Positions 19,854 to 29,335 of a stretch of DNA of 64,000 nt are shown here, one piece after another. The first letter of the stretch is position 1. The number at the start of each line of letters is the position of its first letter. Both the position numbers and the translations under genes were made by a program. Under the pieces are notes generated by a model. The model was not told the DNA's origin. It worked only from the letters and a program-made list of their open reading frames with translations, and searched no databases. Source of the stretch: Clostridiaceae bacterium BRH_c20a (GTDB lineage: Bacteria; Bacillota; Peptococcia; Peptococcales; BICA1-8); NCBI GenBank assembly GCA_000961765.1, contig LADT01000053.1:62001-126000 (forward strand), in the 5' to 3' direction.

Positions 19854-21650
19854 TCATTGGGTAAATTTTTTAATAACGGGAATTGTAAAATCTAATCCGA
19901 ACTCCTCTAAGTGCTCAATTTTAGGTACTCCCGTCTCATCACAGCCCCGTTCCTTGTACCATCTAAGCCGATCTGCTTTAAATTTCTCCAGAGGATATAC
20001 TGATCCCGCCTTTTTACCTGTTGTCAATGGCTCAGTATGCACTCTCTCCGGTAAGACATCATCCTTTTCCGGAATTATGCCTTCCCGAATGTTATAAGCA
20101 CGGGCTAATAACAGCATTCTTTCTGCAGTTATGTCCCATTCTGAAAGCTCTATATCCCAACCCATTGTTGTTTGTAGTAAATCCATATATATCTGGGGAT
20201 CAACTAATCTTCTCTGCCAGGAACAAACGGTAAGAGAGTCCGCCCAAACCCGTTGATTTTGCTCATCAATGGTACTTCCATAATGATGACATGGCCCTCG
20301 ATCAGAGATTGCATATTGTAAGCCCTTCTTATGTCCCCCTTGGGGAACAAAGCCTGGAAATTCTACTCCTTTACAATGCATAGCTAGTTTTTCTGAACCT
20401 TTACCAATAGCTTGGGAAGCACATTTTACTCCCTTAGCTAAAATATCGCCTATCCCTTCACGTTTCACAATTTTTCGCCATAATTCTAAAATAGCTGTGG
20501 TATTACCCCATTCGAGCTTAATACCGTCTAAATCCTCTAAAGACAGTATGCCTTTTTCATAACACTCCATGGCAAAGCCTGTTATATTACCTAATGAGGT
20601 TGCATCAAGTCCCTGCTCATCTGCCCAACGACTCAGATATACCATAGAACCCAAATCAGAAATGTTGCAGCCTGGACCTATATTTGCTGTTGAATCAAAG
20701 TCCGGACATACTACATTACCGGCAAAAATTCCATCCCTAACGATTCCTAGCTTCATACAGCCTAAAGGGCAACCGGAACAAGATCTAGATTTGGCAAAAT
20801 ACCGTAAATCATATTTTAATCCGCCAACCTCACTAATACCTTCGAAATAACCTTCTCGATAATTTTTGTTGACCAGACGACCTTCATCATTATGGGCTGT
20901 CAAGCTTATGGAATTGCCGTAACGCACCAACTCGTATCCCCGTGGATGGTTAGTACGATTACTTAACATTAATTTTTCTAGTTCCCCTCGAGCCTTTATT
21001 ACACCCGGTAAGTCAAAAGTACTTACGGGGTTAGTCCCTCTAACTGCAACAGCTTTTAAACCCTTAGAGCCCCAAACTGTTCCAGAGCCGCAGCGAGCCG
21101 CCGCCCTAAACTGTTCCTGGCCAATGGAGGCAAAGCTTACCAGGTTTTCACCTGCTGGGCCGATTGCAAGTACTTTAAACTGACTGTCTTTTAACTCTTC
21201 CTTAATTAATTGCTGGGTCTGCCAAGTAGTAGTACCCCAAAGATGTCCGGCATCTCTTAACTCAACTACATCATCCTTAATCATTAAATAGACAGGTTTG
21301 GGAGATTTACCCTTTAATATAATTCCATCATATCCAGCATATTTTAATTCCGGACCCCACTGGGCACCAGTCACAGAAAAGCCAATGGTGTTGCCCGTTA
21401 ATGGAGATTTAAAAGTTAAACAAATATGGGCTCCGCCGGGGATTACACCAGTCAGTGGCCCGGTCAGGATATACATTTCTGCCTCAGGTGTAAGGGGATT
21501 GGCTCCCTGCTTTGTTCTCTCCCAAAGCAAGCGGGTACCCAATCCACGTCCGCCGATATATTCACGAACCCACTTATGTGGTAATTCGATTACTTCGATT
21601 ATATTTTCTGATAAATCAATTTCTAGGATTCTCAAACTTAACTGTTTCAT
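19854..21650 (-). CDS. Aldehyde ferredoxin oxidoreductase family protein (AOR 1)
   Basis: Tungsto/molybdo-bispterin enzyme of about 598 residues that oxidises aldehydes (or reduces activated acids) with ferredoxin. It has the N-terminal pterin domain (YIGGRGLGTRLLW; GPLTGVIPGG), the [4Fe-4S] site CSGCPLGCMK near residue 300 and the distal cysteine in DSLTVCSW. The ferredoxin subunit upstream ends at 21662, just ahead of this start, so the pair is probably a complex. The start MKQLSLRILEIDLSEN fits the family; two codons further upstream are also possible. Substrate unknown. Confidence 0.9.
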   Translation of the reverse strand: MKQLSLRILEIDLSENIIEVIELPHKWVREYIGGRGLGTRLLWERTKQGANPLTPEAEMYILTGPLTGVIPGGAHICLTFKSPLTGNTIGFSVTGAQWGPELKYAGYDGIILKGKSPKPVYLMIKDDVVELRDAGHLWGTTTWQTQQLIKEELKDSQFKVLAIGPAGENLVSFASIGQEQFRAAARCGSGTVWGSKGLKAVAVRGTNPVSTFDLPGVIKARGELEKLMLSNRTNHPRGYELVRYGNSISLTAHNDEGRLVNKNYREGYFEGISEVGGLKYDLRYFAKSRSCSGCPLGCMKLGIVRDGIFAGNVVCPDFDSTANIGPGCNISDLGSMVYLSRWADEQGLDATSLGNITGFAMECYEKGILSLEDLDGIKLEWGNTTAILELWRKIVKREGIGDILAKGVKCASQAIGKGSEKLAMHCKGVEFPGFVPQGGHKKGLQYAISDRGPCHHYGSTIDEQNQRVWADSLTVCSWQRRLVDPQIYMDLLQTTMGWDIELSEWDITAERMLLLARAYNIREGIIPEKDDVLPERVHTEPLTTGKKAGSVYPLEKFKADRLRWYKERGCDETGVPKIEHLEEFGLDFTIPVIKKFTQ

Positions 21651-21661
21651 ATAATCACCCA

Positions 21662-22183
21662 TCACTTTATTTCTTCCCGTCCAAACACTTTTACTGCTAA
21701 TTCTCGGGCAATTTCATATGCATTACGATTTAAATGTCTGCTTTCAAAACAGGGATCAAGATTATAGCTTAAGGCCTGTGGTCCGCAGGCGGTAACACAT
21801 ACAGGATTTCCGCCACATAAGTCGCAGAACAGAGGTGTTCCTCTTTTAGGATGGTAACTAACGGCCTCCCCCGGACAAGCCCGAAAACATCTCTGACATT
21901 GAAGACCTTGTTCCCTTAAGCATTTCTCCTCATTGATCAAAACAACTCCACTTTCTGGATCATAGCTTAAAGCCTTTACCTTTTCTGGACAAGCGGCAAC
22001 ACAGGGATGATCAGAGCACTGATGACAGGCTACCGGAATATCTAAAGGACCCAGTCCAATCTGTACCACTTTAATCCTTGCTGCTTCCGGCCATATTTGT
22101 TTTTCTTTATTAATGGCACATGCCATTTGGCAGGCTTTACATCCTGTGCATTTATCATATCGTATATCGAGTCTGCCTAGCAT
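21662..22183 (-). CDS. 4Fe-4S ferredoxin subunit (HybA/DmsB-like) for AOR 1
   Basis: 173 residues with cysteine motifs CTGCKACQMAC, CHQCSDHPCVAACP, CLREQGLQCQRCFRACP and CDLCGGNPVCVTACG, enough for about four [4Fe-4S] clusters, as in HybA/DmsB-like electron-transfer subunits. No signal peptide. It precedes the AOR gene directly, so it probably shuttles electrons between AOR 1 and ferredoxin or another acceptor. Confidence 0.92.
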   Translation of the reverse strand: MLGRLDIRYDKCTGCKACQMACAINKEKQIWPEAARIKVVQIGLGPLDIPVACHQCSDHPCVAACPEKVKALSYDPESGVVLINEEKCLREQGLQCQRCFRACPGEAVSYHPKRGTPLFCDLCGGNPVCVTACGPQALSYNLDPCFESRHLNRNAYEIARELAVKVFGREEIK

Positions 22184-22212
22184 GAAATAATTCCCCTTTT
22201 TTAGTATTTAGA

Positions 22213-22231
22213 GGGCTGGTTACACCAGCCC
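22213..22231 (-). other. Hairpin after tctC 1
   Basis: GGGCTGGT-TAC-ACCAGCCC, an eight-pair GC-rich stem right after the binding-protein stop codon. No strong U-tract on the minus strand (CTCTAAATACT follows), so partial termination or 3'-end protection of a highly expressed binding-protein mRNA is more likely. Confidence 0.6.
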
Positions 22232-22242
22232 CCAAGGCCTAA

Positions 22243-23295
22243 TTACTTAATATCAGCAAGTGCTTTTGCCAAGGTTCCTTTAATTTTCTCAGCGGTAGCG
22301 GCAATTTCATCAACCTTTTGTTGAAGTCTTTCACCCTCCATAAATGTAATCGGGTTATTTGCTTTTGCTGCTTTGTCTATTAATTCAGGATCGGCCAAAG
22401 CTTTGGCAACAGCTGCTCTAAATTCCCTAGTTACTTCAGGATCCATTCCTGGAGGCCCAAAGAAACTGCGGTGAACTTCAAGCATATTTGTTATTACTTT
22501 CATAAAATTTTGCCCTTCACCAGTTGTTACTTCTAATGCTGTCGGTACATCGGGGTATTCAGCAACTCTCTCAGGTGCAAACATTAATAAAGGTTTTTTA
22601 TCACCAGCTTTGATCATAGGATCAGCATCGCCTAAAGCAGTGATATGTCCATCACCTTCACCTTTTATTACAGCTAAAGCAGTATCAGCGTTACCTTCAT
22701 AACCAGTAATCTGGTTAAGTTCAAATCCCATTGACTCAGCCATCACAGCAGCTGTAAAGAAGTCCTCATCCATCCCTTGAGATGGGAATTTTATGGGTCT
22801 GCCAGCCTTAGCTAGATCTTCAATACTATTAAATTCTGATTTTCCGCCTACTGCAAAAACCCTAGGTTCTGTTGCAGCACGACCTAAGTAAGTAAACTTA
22901 GTAGCTTCAAATTGTACACCTTCAGAGCCGGATAATTCAGCCAAAAGAACTGACGGGAAACTAGTAAAAGCAAATGTTAAACCATCTGGCTTAGACTGCC
23001 ATAACTGGTTAATACCAATAACTCCACCGGCACCAACAATGTTTTTCACAGTAATTTTAGCTCCGGGATAATGCTTTTCAATATAAGGAACAATCATTCT
23101 AGCGTAAGTATCCATACCTTTACCAGGAGTATTCGGAACAATCAGGGTTATATCTTTTTCTTTTACTTTTTCTTTTACTTGTTCTTTTACTTCTTCTTTT
23201 TGGGCAGGCTCTTGAGCTTTTTGTCCACAAGCTGTTACTAAAGACATGATTAATAGAATCGCAAAAATCAAAATTAAGCTTTTCTTTTTAAACAT
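22243..23295 (-). CDS. tctC: Tripartite tricarboxylate transporter binding protein (TctC 1)
   Basis: Binding lipoprotein of the TTT system. Signal LIFAILLIMSLVTAC with a lipobox cysteine at residue 23, then a Lys/Glu-rich linker with KEEVKEQVKEKVKEK repeats, then a Bug/TctC domain (LIVPNTPGKGMDTYARM; NIVGAGGVIGINQLW). 350 residues. Expressed with tctB and tctA upstream; here the permease genes come first, the reverse of transporter 2. TTT ligands include citrate, aromatic acids, sulfolactate and others; the ligand is unknown. Confidence 0.92.
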   Translation of the reverse strand: MFKKKSLILIFAILLIMSLVTACGQKAQEPAQKEEVKEQVKEKVKEKDITLIVPNTPGKGMDTYARMIVPYIEKHYPGAKITVKNIVGAGGVIGINQLWQSKPDGLTFAFTSFPSVLLAELSGSEGVQFEATKFTYLGRAATEPRVFAVGGKSEFNSIEDLAKAGRPIKFPSQGMDEDFFTAAVMAESMGFELNQITGYEGNADTALAVIKGEGDGHITALGDADPMIKAGDKKPLLMFAPERVAEYPDVPTALEVTTGEGQNFMKVITNMLEVHRSFFGPPGMDPEVTREFRAAVAKALADPELIDKAAKANNPITFMEGERLQQKVDEIAATAEKIKGTLAKALADIK

Positions 23296-23389
23296 TGAAC
23301 AAATCTCCCCTTTTTTAATTATTTATTATCAAAAGTTTTAAAACTAAGACTAATTACCTCCCCCCTACAGATATCAAAAAAATAATCAC

Positions 23390-23893
23390 CTATAAAATTC
23401 CTTCTAAAATTCCTTTGTAAAAATGAACATTTAAAAATGTAACGAAGAGCAGATGTATAAACAGCAGTGTCCCTATGCCAAAAATTAAAGACTTAAACCA
23501 CCTATCTTTATTAATTAGGCGGAAATAACCAGTCACGAAAACAAAAATAGCTGCTTCAATTCCAATAATCACTATTAGAGCCAAAAATACTGCTACAATT
23601 GTGAAAGCTACTAATTCTTTTTTGTCTAAACCTTCCTTCTTTTCACCCGATTTAGACTTTTTAGTATCCTTTGTACCAAACAATAGCTCACCGGCATCAA
23701 TTGCCAAGTTTAATTTAGTATTTTTGGCATTTTGTAAATAAAGTTGTAGCGAGATTAAAATTGCTGAACCAATAGCTATTGGCATTGGAACTAGTCGAGC
23801 CCTAGGACCATAACCCATTGACACTATTGCTACACTAACAAAAAAGACAAGAAAAGCTATTGCTACCAAATTATTTGCAGTTCTCTTTGTCAT
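23390..23893 (-). CDS. tctB: TTT small membrane subunit (TctB 1)
   Basis: 167 residues with four hydrophobic segments and a charged loop (about 70-90, KDTKKSKSGEKKEGLDKKE). Poorly conserved sequence, but size, topology and position between tctA and tctC are those of TctB. It begins two bases after the tctA stop. The paralogue at 29.3 kb has the same layout, including a motif like INLNVDAAELL in the loop. Confidence 0.88.
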   Translation of the reverse strand: MTKRTANNLVAIAFLVFFVSVAIVSMGYGPRARLVPMPIAIGSAILISLQLYLQNAKNTKLNLAIDAGELLFGTKDTKKSKSGEKKEGLDKKELVAFTIVAVFLALIVIIGIEAAIFVFVTGYFRLINKDRWFKSLIFGIGTLLFIHLLFVTFLNVHFYKGILEGIL

Positions 23894-23895
23894 TA

Positions 23896-25398
23896 TTACT
23901 GCACCCCACTTTCGTCCACAGTCTGTTTTTTGGAAAAGAAAGAACGTATAAATGGGAAGAATAAGGTAGATAAAACAACAAGTAGCAAAATAAGTGTTAC
24001 CGGCCTGGTTACAAAGAAAAGGTTTCCATAAAGTTTAATGGAAATATGCATATATCTTTCAAGCATTAACCCTAAAACCATACCAATTGCCATATCAGCC
24101 CTGGAATACTTGTATTTATCCATAATATATCCGATAAAACCAAAGATAACAGCAACCAATACATCACCAATACGACCTTTAATTGCATATGAACCCACTA
24201 AACAAACCGGAAGTAATACAGGAATCAGTATACTACTTGGCAAGGTGGTTATTTTTACTAAATGCTTTGCCAAAAGCAATCCACCTATTGTAGTCAGGAT
24301 GTTTGCAACAACTATAATCCAAACTATAGAGAAAACCAAATCCATATGATTTTCAAGCATATCCCTACCCGGTGTAATCCCCATAACAATAAAAGCTGAT
24401 AAAAGGATGGCCATACTTTCACCACCTGGAATACCAAAGCCCAAAGTAGGCACAAGTCCCCCACCTTCATTGGCTGCATTAGTAGCTTCAGGAGCAATGA
24501 CTCCTTCAATATTCCCTGTACCAAAGGATTCTTTTGTTTTGGAAGTCTGAGCAGCCATACCATAAGCAGCAATCCCACCAATACTAGCCCCAACTCCTGG
24601 AAGCGCCCCAATAAAAAGACCTAGTAAACTTGATCTTAAGACCAGTTTCCAGTGTATGAATACATCCCGTACACCTGTCCAAACATTACCCATTTCACTA
24701 GTTTTTTGTTCTTTTACAATTGAGCCTCCGGTTATATATAATTTGATCATTTCTGATATAGCAAAGAGCCCAATAACTACAACAGCAAAATCAAGACCAT
24801 CCATTAAAAATAACGTACCAAATGTATACCTTGAGGTTGCGCTTACTGGATCCATACCTACAAAAGAAAGTAGTAATCCAAAACCTGCTGCAGTTAATCC
24901 TTTTAAAAGAGAGCCACTACTAAATAATGCAATTACCGAAAGGCCCCATAATGCCATAACAAAGTATTCTGGAGGCCCTAATGCCATCATGATCGCCTTC
25001 ATAAGTGGTAAGGTTAACGTAAGAAATATAGCACCAATAAGACCACCAATTAAAGAAGCCATTGCCGCAGCACCTAAAGCTCTGGCACCTTCACCCTTTT
25101 GGGTCATGGGATAGCCGTCAAAACATAACGCAATACTTTTGGATGCCCCTGGGATATTAAATAAGATACTGGTTATCGAGCTGCCAAAGATTGTCGCTAC
25201 GTGTGCACCTAATAACATAGCCAGAGCAGCAACAGGGTCTAAGCTTAAACTAAAAGGAAGAATTAATGCCATAGCTGCAATACCGCCTAGCCCTGGCAAT
25301 ATTCCAATTAAAACACCAAATAAGACACCAATGGACATAAATAACATAGATGTAGGGTCAAGTAAAGCTTGCAATCCGTGCCACGATGCAGTTAACAT
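23896..25398 (-). CDS. tctA: TTT large permease subunit (TctA 1)
   Basis: 500 residues, about 11-12 hydrophobic segments. TctA signatures: GILPGLGGIAAMALILPFS near 35, GSSITSILFNIPGASKS near 73, and the repeat of the glycine motif FIGALPGVGASIGGIAAYG near 260. First gene of the operon that runs down to the ferredoxin at 16.6 kb; two island operator elements lie 60 and 330 bases upstream. The substrate is not predictable. Confidence 0.95.
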   Translation of the reverse strand: MLTASWHGLQALLDPTSMLFMSIGVLFGVLIGILPGLGGIAAMALILPFSLSLDPVAALAMLLGAHVATIFGSSITSILFNIPGASKSIALCFDGYPMTQKGEGARALGAAAMASLIGGLIGAIFLTLTLPLMKAIMMALGPPEYFVMALWGLSVIALFSSGSLLKGLTAAGFGLLLSFVGMDPVSATSRYTFGTLFLMDGLDFAVVVIGLFAISEMIKLYITGGSIVKEQKTSEMGNVWTGVRDVFIHWKLVLRSSLLGLFIGALPGVGASIGGIAAYGMAAQTSKTKESFGTGNIEGVIAPEATNAANEGGGLVPTLGFGIPGGESMAILLSAFIVMGITPGRDMLENHMDLVFSIVWIIVVANILTTIGGLLLAKHLVKITTLPSSILIPVLLPVCLVGSYAIKGRIGDVLVAVIFGFIGYIMDKYKYSRADMAIGMVLGLMLERYMHISIKLYGNLFFVTRPVTLILLLVVLSTLFFPFIRSFFSKKQTVDESGVQ

Positions 25399-25459
25399 CT
25401 AAATCACCTCACTTAGAAAAAAATTTTGAGAAAATTTAACCTTTATGTCTCAACTATAA

Positions 25460-25488
25460 AATATGATATATCATATATTGTATATTCA
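25460..25488. promoter_or_regulatory. Island operator b, proximal site upstream of tctA 1
   Basis: Contains ATATGATATATCATAT, a perfect 16-base palindrome, followed by ATTGTATATTCAA. Read on the minus strand it gives GAATATACAATATATGATA, the island consensus. It lies about 65-90 bases before the tctA 1 start, in the promoter zone. Confidence 0.65.
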
Positions 25489-25730
25489 ACAAGGTATAGC
25501 AAAATCCTCCTGCAAAAATAAATATTTAATTTAACATATAAATATTTCTTATCTAAACATTTTCTACCCTAAAGCAAATTTCCCTCTTTTTTGGCATAAA
25601 CACGTCAAAAATAAACATTTTTTTGAAAGCAGCTGATAAAATATTAAAGCCGGGGCAATACATCTCACTTGTTGGAATATACATCTTGTGCTACCAAAGA
25701 ACTTAGAATTCCCCCTTGCGTCCATAAATC

Positions 25731-25767
25731 TGATATATGATATATCGTATATGATATTATATTTTCG
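25731..25767. promoter_or_regulatory. Island operator c, distal site upstream of tctA 1
   Basis: On the minus strand a -35-like TTGACG is followed by AAAATATAATATCATATACGAT and then further TATCATATAT units. The region holds at least two overlapping TGATATA units, so it may bind more than one dimer. The remaining spacer (25489-25730 and 25768-25901) shows no gene. Confidence 0.6.
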
Positions 25768-25901
25768 TCAAAATTCTTGCACTTCCTGCTTTTATTAATA
25801 ACTTTATAATAAAAATTTATAAGGAATATACTACCAAAATATTACCCTTGCTTCTAAATTTATTTTCAGAATTTACTGTTCTTTTGAGAAGAGATAATTA
25901 T

Positions 25902-26340
25902 ATGCAGACTCAATTCTTTAGCAATCCAGGTGTTCATCAGTTCGTTGTTCCTACCGGTGTAAAGTCGTTAACTATCACAGCGATAGGAGCCGCAGGTGGC
26001 GAAGATATTGCCCTGCCCTACTTTATCAGGGTGGATGCGTTGCTTCAATTCAAGGGGATTTTTCGGTTGTCCCAGGAGAGGTTCTCGCGGTATTAGTTGG
26101 AGGTGGTGGATCTTTTGTCTGGTGCGGTACGGGTTCGGTATCTCCGGCCAATATACTGGTTGGCCGCAGATGGCGGCGGTGGTTGTTCGGATAATCAAAA
26201 CGGTACAGACGCATCACTTCCTAGTATTCCTCCGAGGCACTGCAAGAGGCGGCGGCGGGTCACCTGTGATAAGACCAGTTCACCGTCTGCTCTTGCTTGA
26301 GTTGGAAAGAGGCTGCCAGTGCTGGAACTCAACTTCATAA
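25902..26340 (+). pseudogene. Decayed glycine-rich surface-type protein fragment
   Basis: The frame starting MQTQFFSNPGVHQFVVPTG is a good match to the N-terminus of glycine-rich bacterial proteins of the type F-x-VPxGVxSxTITAxGAxGG. The homology then jumps between all three plus-strand frames: a shift near 26025 restores VVPGEVLAVLVGGGG, and later shifts give LAADGGGGCSDNQNG and GTARGGGGSP. With at least two frameshifts and no intact end, it is a dead gene remnant. It is oriented opposite to its neighbours and lies between the two transport operons, so it may be a scar of foreign DNA. Confidence 0.75.
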
Positions 26341-26391
26341 TCTTATCGAAAAAAGCATTAGAAGGTATACCAATTCATTCGAATTATGGAG

Positions 26392-27861
26392 CTAATTTAA
26401 ATGAATGGGTATTCCAATTAATGGCCAATATAAGAAGGCAGCTAACAATGTTACAACAAAAGAAATGACTGTAAGCCAAACTCCTACCCAAATCATTTCT
26501 TTTACTGAATAAAACCCATATTCATAGGTAATAATTCCAGATGGTGATTGAGTTGGTAAAAAAACCGCGTTACCAGCAAACAACGATATCATGCCAACCC
26601 AAATCGGATTGATACCAACCCCTTGTCCTAGATGTAGCACCAGAGGCATGAATGTTGCAACAACCGCCATCAAATTCATCATACCTAATCTAATTAAAAC
26701 CGTTAAGGCAAAAATTACAATTGCTAAAACTAGAGGGGAGAAGTTCCCACTATAACTCAAAACGAATTGAGTGGCTTCAGTAATAACATTCGTTTTTTGG
26801 AGCGCATCTGCGATAGTCAAACCTGACCCAAATAAAAGCATCACTCCCCAATTCACTTCTTTGGAAGCATCTTTCCAACTCATAAACCCTATCTTAGGGA
26901 GCATTAAAAGCAACGCTGCAATTAATTCAGTAGGGATTGAGGCAATATTTAAAATCCAAAAAGAAAGAAGGAAAATAAATATAATCAATACTTTTTTTTC
27001 AGTTAACGAAAGGGAACCCATTTCCTTCAGTTCATTTTCTATATACATTGTTCCACCAGGGAAACTTTCCATCTCTGGAGGGTAGAGACGTGTTAATATG
27101 AAATATATTGACACTGTAATGGTAAAGCTAACGGGAGCATTCGCTATTAACCAATTCATATAGGTAAATGAATAGTCTCCTATTTGTTGGAATAAACTAA
27201 CAGCTAAAATTGATGTAGAAGAACCAAACATAGAACTAGTTCCAGTTATCAGGGAAAGATAGGCTAAAGCAATCATGATTGATTTTCCAATATTACTAGG
27301 GGCTGAAAGTTTAAATGCCGAAAACAGGCCCACAACCATACTTAGCATTAACATGGTCCTGCCCATAATGGCTGGGACTATAAATGTAAGTATATACATG
27401 TTAATGATAACTAGGAATAAAAAAGCACGAACATTTCCTTTAGCTAGTTTTAAAATATTAAAAGCTATACGACGTGCAAGGCCTGATTTTTTGATCGCAG
27501 CAATAAATATAAATAACCCCATTAATCTCCATAAAATAGTATCTCCCAATTGAGCGACTGCTTCATCATAGGGAAGAACTTTTAACAGGGGCATTAGTAC
27601 AATAATAGCAATTGAAACTATAGTAGGGTCAAGGGCACCTGTAGCCCATAGAGTAGTTGCTGCCAGTAATATTGCCATTACTCGATATTGAGCGGGATCA
27701 CCGCCAGTTAACCAAGGCAAGACAATGCCAAGCAATATAAATACTACAGCAATACCAAGCCCAATCGGGCTTTTTATTTTGTCATCATTTCTACCAGAAT
27801 TATCTTTCTTAATCGAATTATCTGCTGACCGTGAATTATCTTTCACAATATTAGTAATCAT
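26392..27861 (-). CDS. DASS/SLC13-type anion symporter
   Basis: About 489 residues with some 12 hydrophobic segments, resembling sodium:dicarboxylate/sulfate carriers of the DASS family (ArsB/NhaD superfamily). Motif-like regions are SSMFGSSTSILAVSLF and the closing NAVFLPTQSPSGIITYEYG, where the Na+/substrate helix-break serines and prolines usually lie. The N-terminus is hydrophilic (about 35 residues). The start is at the ATG with GGAG nine bases upstream. Last gene of the operon with reductive dehalogenase homologue and TTT 2, so it may export a product or exchange substrate for product. Confidence 0.85.
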   Translation of the reverse strand: MITNIVKDNSRSADNSIKKDNSGRNDDKIKSPIGLGIAVVFILLGIVLPWLTGGDPAQYRVMAILLAATTLWATGALDPTIVSIAIIVLMPLLKVLPYDEAVAQLGDTILWRLMGLFIFIAAIKKSGLARRIAFNILKLAKGNVRAFLFLVIINMYILTFIVPAIMGRTMLMLSMVVGLFSAFKLSAPSNIGKSIMIALAYLSLITGTSSMFGSSTSILAVSLFQQIGDYSFTYMNWLIANAPVSFTITVSIYFILTRLYPPEMESFPGGTMYIENELKEMGSLSLTEKKVLIIFIFLLSFWILNIASIPTELIAALLLMLPKIGFMSWKDASKEVNWGVMLLFGSGLTIADALQKTNVITEATQFVLSYSGNFSPLVLAIVIFALTVLIRLGMMNLMAVVATFMPLVLHLGQGVGINPIWVGMISLFAGNAVFLPTQSPSGIITYEYGFYSVKEMIWVGVWLTVISFVVTLLAAFLYWPLIGIPIHLN

Positions 27862-27902
27862 ATATTCAGTCTCCACTTCAAACTTCATATTATATGACAA
27901 GT

Positions 27903-27939
27903 TCTAACTCAACTTCCACTCTACGAAAGTTGAGTTAGA
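27903..27939 (-). other. Intercistronic hairpin between rdhA-like and DASS genes
   Basis: TCTAACTCAACTT and AAGTTGAGTTAGA form a perfect 13-pair stem around an 11-base loop. No U-tract follows on the minus strand. It may protect the upstream mRNA end or lower expression of the carrier. Confidence 0.55.
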
Positions 27940-27967
27940 CACATATTGGAAAGGCTTACCCTAACTT

Positions 27968-29224
27968 TTATTTCGCTTTCTTTTGCCAAAAGCTTTTATT
28001 GTTTGAAATTTTACCGTATCCCAATAAATCATCTAATTTAACCCACATTTTATTTAGAAAAGGTAGATTTAAGGAACTCCAATATGGGATTTCATGAATC
28101 AATCCCGAAGGTTTATTAAAGGGGCAAACGGTAATACACAAACCACAATTTGTTCCTGAACTTGCCCAGTAGGCACGGCATTTATCATGCTTCAAATTCC
28201 ATTGATAAACACCTGGACTGCCGTAATCACCTTGTGGTGTAAAGGAAGGCCCGTTCATGGGTATTGCTTTAGGCGGACATGTCTCTGCACATTTTTCACA
28301 AGCGAGGCAAAACTCCCTTACTCCAAAAGTAATCGGCTTATCAGGAAGCACTGGCAAATCTGTAATAACCTTGGAGATCCGGGCACGAGGTCCGTACCAC
28401 GGAGTAATTAGTTTTGCATTACGACCAAGTTCACCCAAACCAGCATCTACTGCCAAAGGAATATTCAAAGCTGTATCATTAGAACTGGCAATAGCATTGT
28501 AGCCTAGTGAACGGATACATTCAGCTAAACTAATTGCACTAAAAGCAATCTTGGAATAGGCCAATCTAGTGGAGGCCATTTCTGTCAAAGTTGGTCCGGT
28601 TTTCATACCATCATAATCCATCTCATGAATCAGGACAATGGCATATTTCATCTCCTTGGGAATGATACGGGTACCATCAGACATTTTAGTCGGAATATCA
28701 ATGTTTTCAAATCCCGGCTCATCGGAAAATTTAATTGGATAAGAAGCTTTGGTTTCACTATCATACCAACTAGAATATACCCATTTACGATCCAATTTTG
28801 CAATCCCTACTTGATCAGATCCGTAGAAACGAGTAGCACCTTTTATGGTTTTGGTCATTTCTTCCGGACTTGCTTCCCATTTAACTCCCTTTTCGAAAGG
28901 TCCAAAAGTGAGTGGTGACCATGAGTTACCTCCCCGATCTGGATCATGCATGGGGAAATCAGTAACACTGAAAATACTGGCAGCACCAACGTAGTAAGCC
29001 CAATCGCGAATAGAAAATCCTTCTTTGCCTTCAGCTATATATTTACGGCGGTTGGCAGGATACTTCTTATTTAATGGCTGATATTCCGGATTCCATTTCA
29101 CCTGTAAAGCCATGTTCTTCTCTTGCGGAAATCTCTCGTAATTTTCTTGTACATCATAAAGTTCCGCCGCAGTCTTATTAACCTTTCTAACTGCATTTAG
29201 AAAGCCATACCTTGTAGACATCAT
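27968..29224 (-). CDS. Reductive dehalogenase-like corrinoid iron-sulfur protein without Tat signal
   Basis: 418 residues. The middle and C-terminal parts match RdhA: LGYNAIASSNDTALNIPLA, AGLGELGR, YGPRARISKVITDLP, then two [4Fe-4S] motifs (C306-x2-C309-x2-C312-x3-C316 and C349-x10-C360-x2-C363-x3-C367). Y223, N249 and R282 have the same mutual spacing (26 and 59 residues) as, from memory, the catalytic Tyr, Asn and Arg of PceA. The N-terminus (MMSTRYGFLNAVRK) has no twin-arginine motif and no hydrophobic segment, and no RdhB anchor gene is present, so it is predicted cytosolic. Start: GGAGGTGAAA directly upstream. It follows the TTT 2 genes, implying an imported substrate. Dehalogenation is inferred; related corrinoid reductases could do something else. 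Confidence 0.88.
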   Translation of the reverse strand: MMSTRYGFLNAVRKVNKTAAELYDVQENYERFPQEKNMALQVKWNPEYQPLNKKYPANRRKYIAEGKEGFSIRDWAYYVGAASIFSVTDFPMHDPDRGGNSWSPLTFGPFEKGVKWEASPEEMTKTIKGATRFYGSDQVGIAKLDRKWVYSSWYDSETKASYPIKFSDEPGFENIDIPTKMSDGTRIIPKEMKYAIVLIHEMDYDGMKTGPTLTEMASTRLAYSKIAFSAISLAECIRSLGYNAIASSNDTALNIPLAVDAGLGELGRNAKLITPWYGPRARISKVITDLPVLPDKPITFGVREFCLACEKCAETCPPKAIPMNGPSFTPQGDYGSPGVYQWNLKHDKCRAYWASSGTNCGLCITVCPFNKPSGLIHEIPYWSSLNLPFLNKMWVKLDDLLGYGKISNNKSFWQKKAK

Positions 29225-29335
29225 TTTCACCTCCGTCACTTTACCTTAAAGATTTCTAGAGTAAGCTTTTAAAAAAGGAGGCAACAAGCCCCAAGGCCAA
29301 CTAGTTATCCGTAATTGAATCGATAGGATAATACT

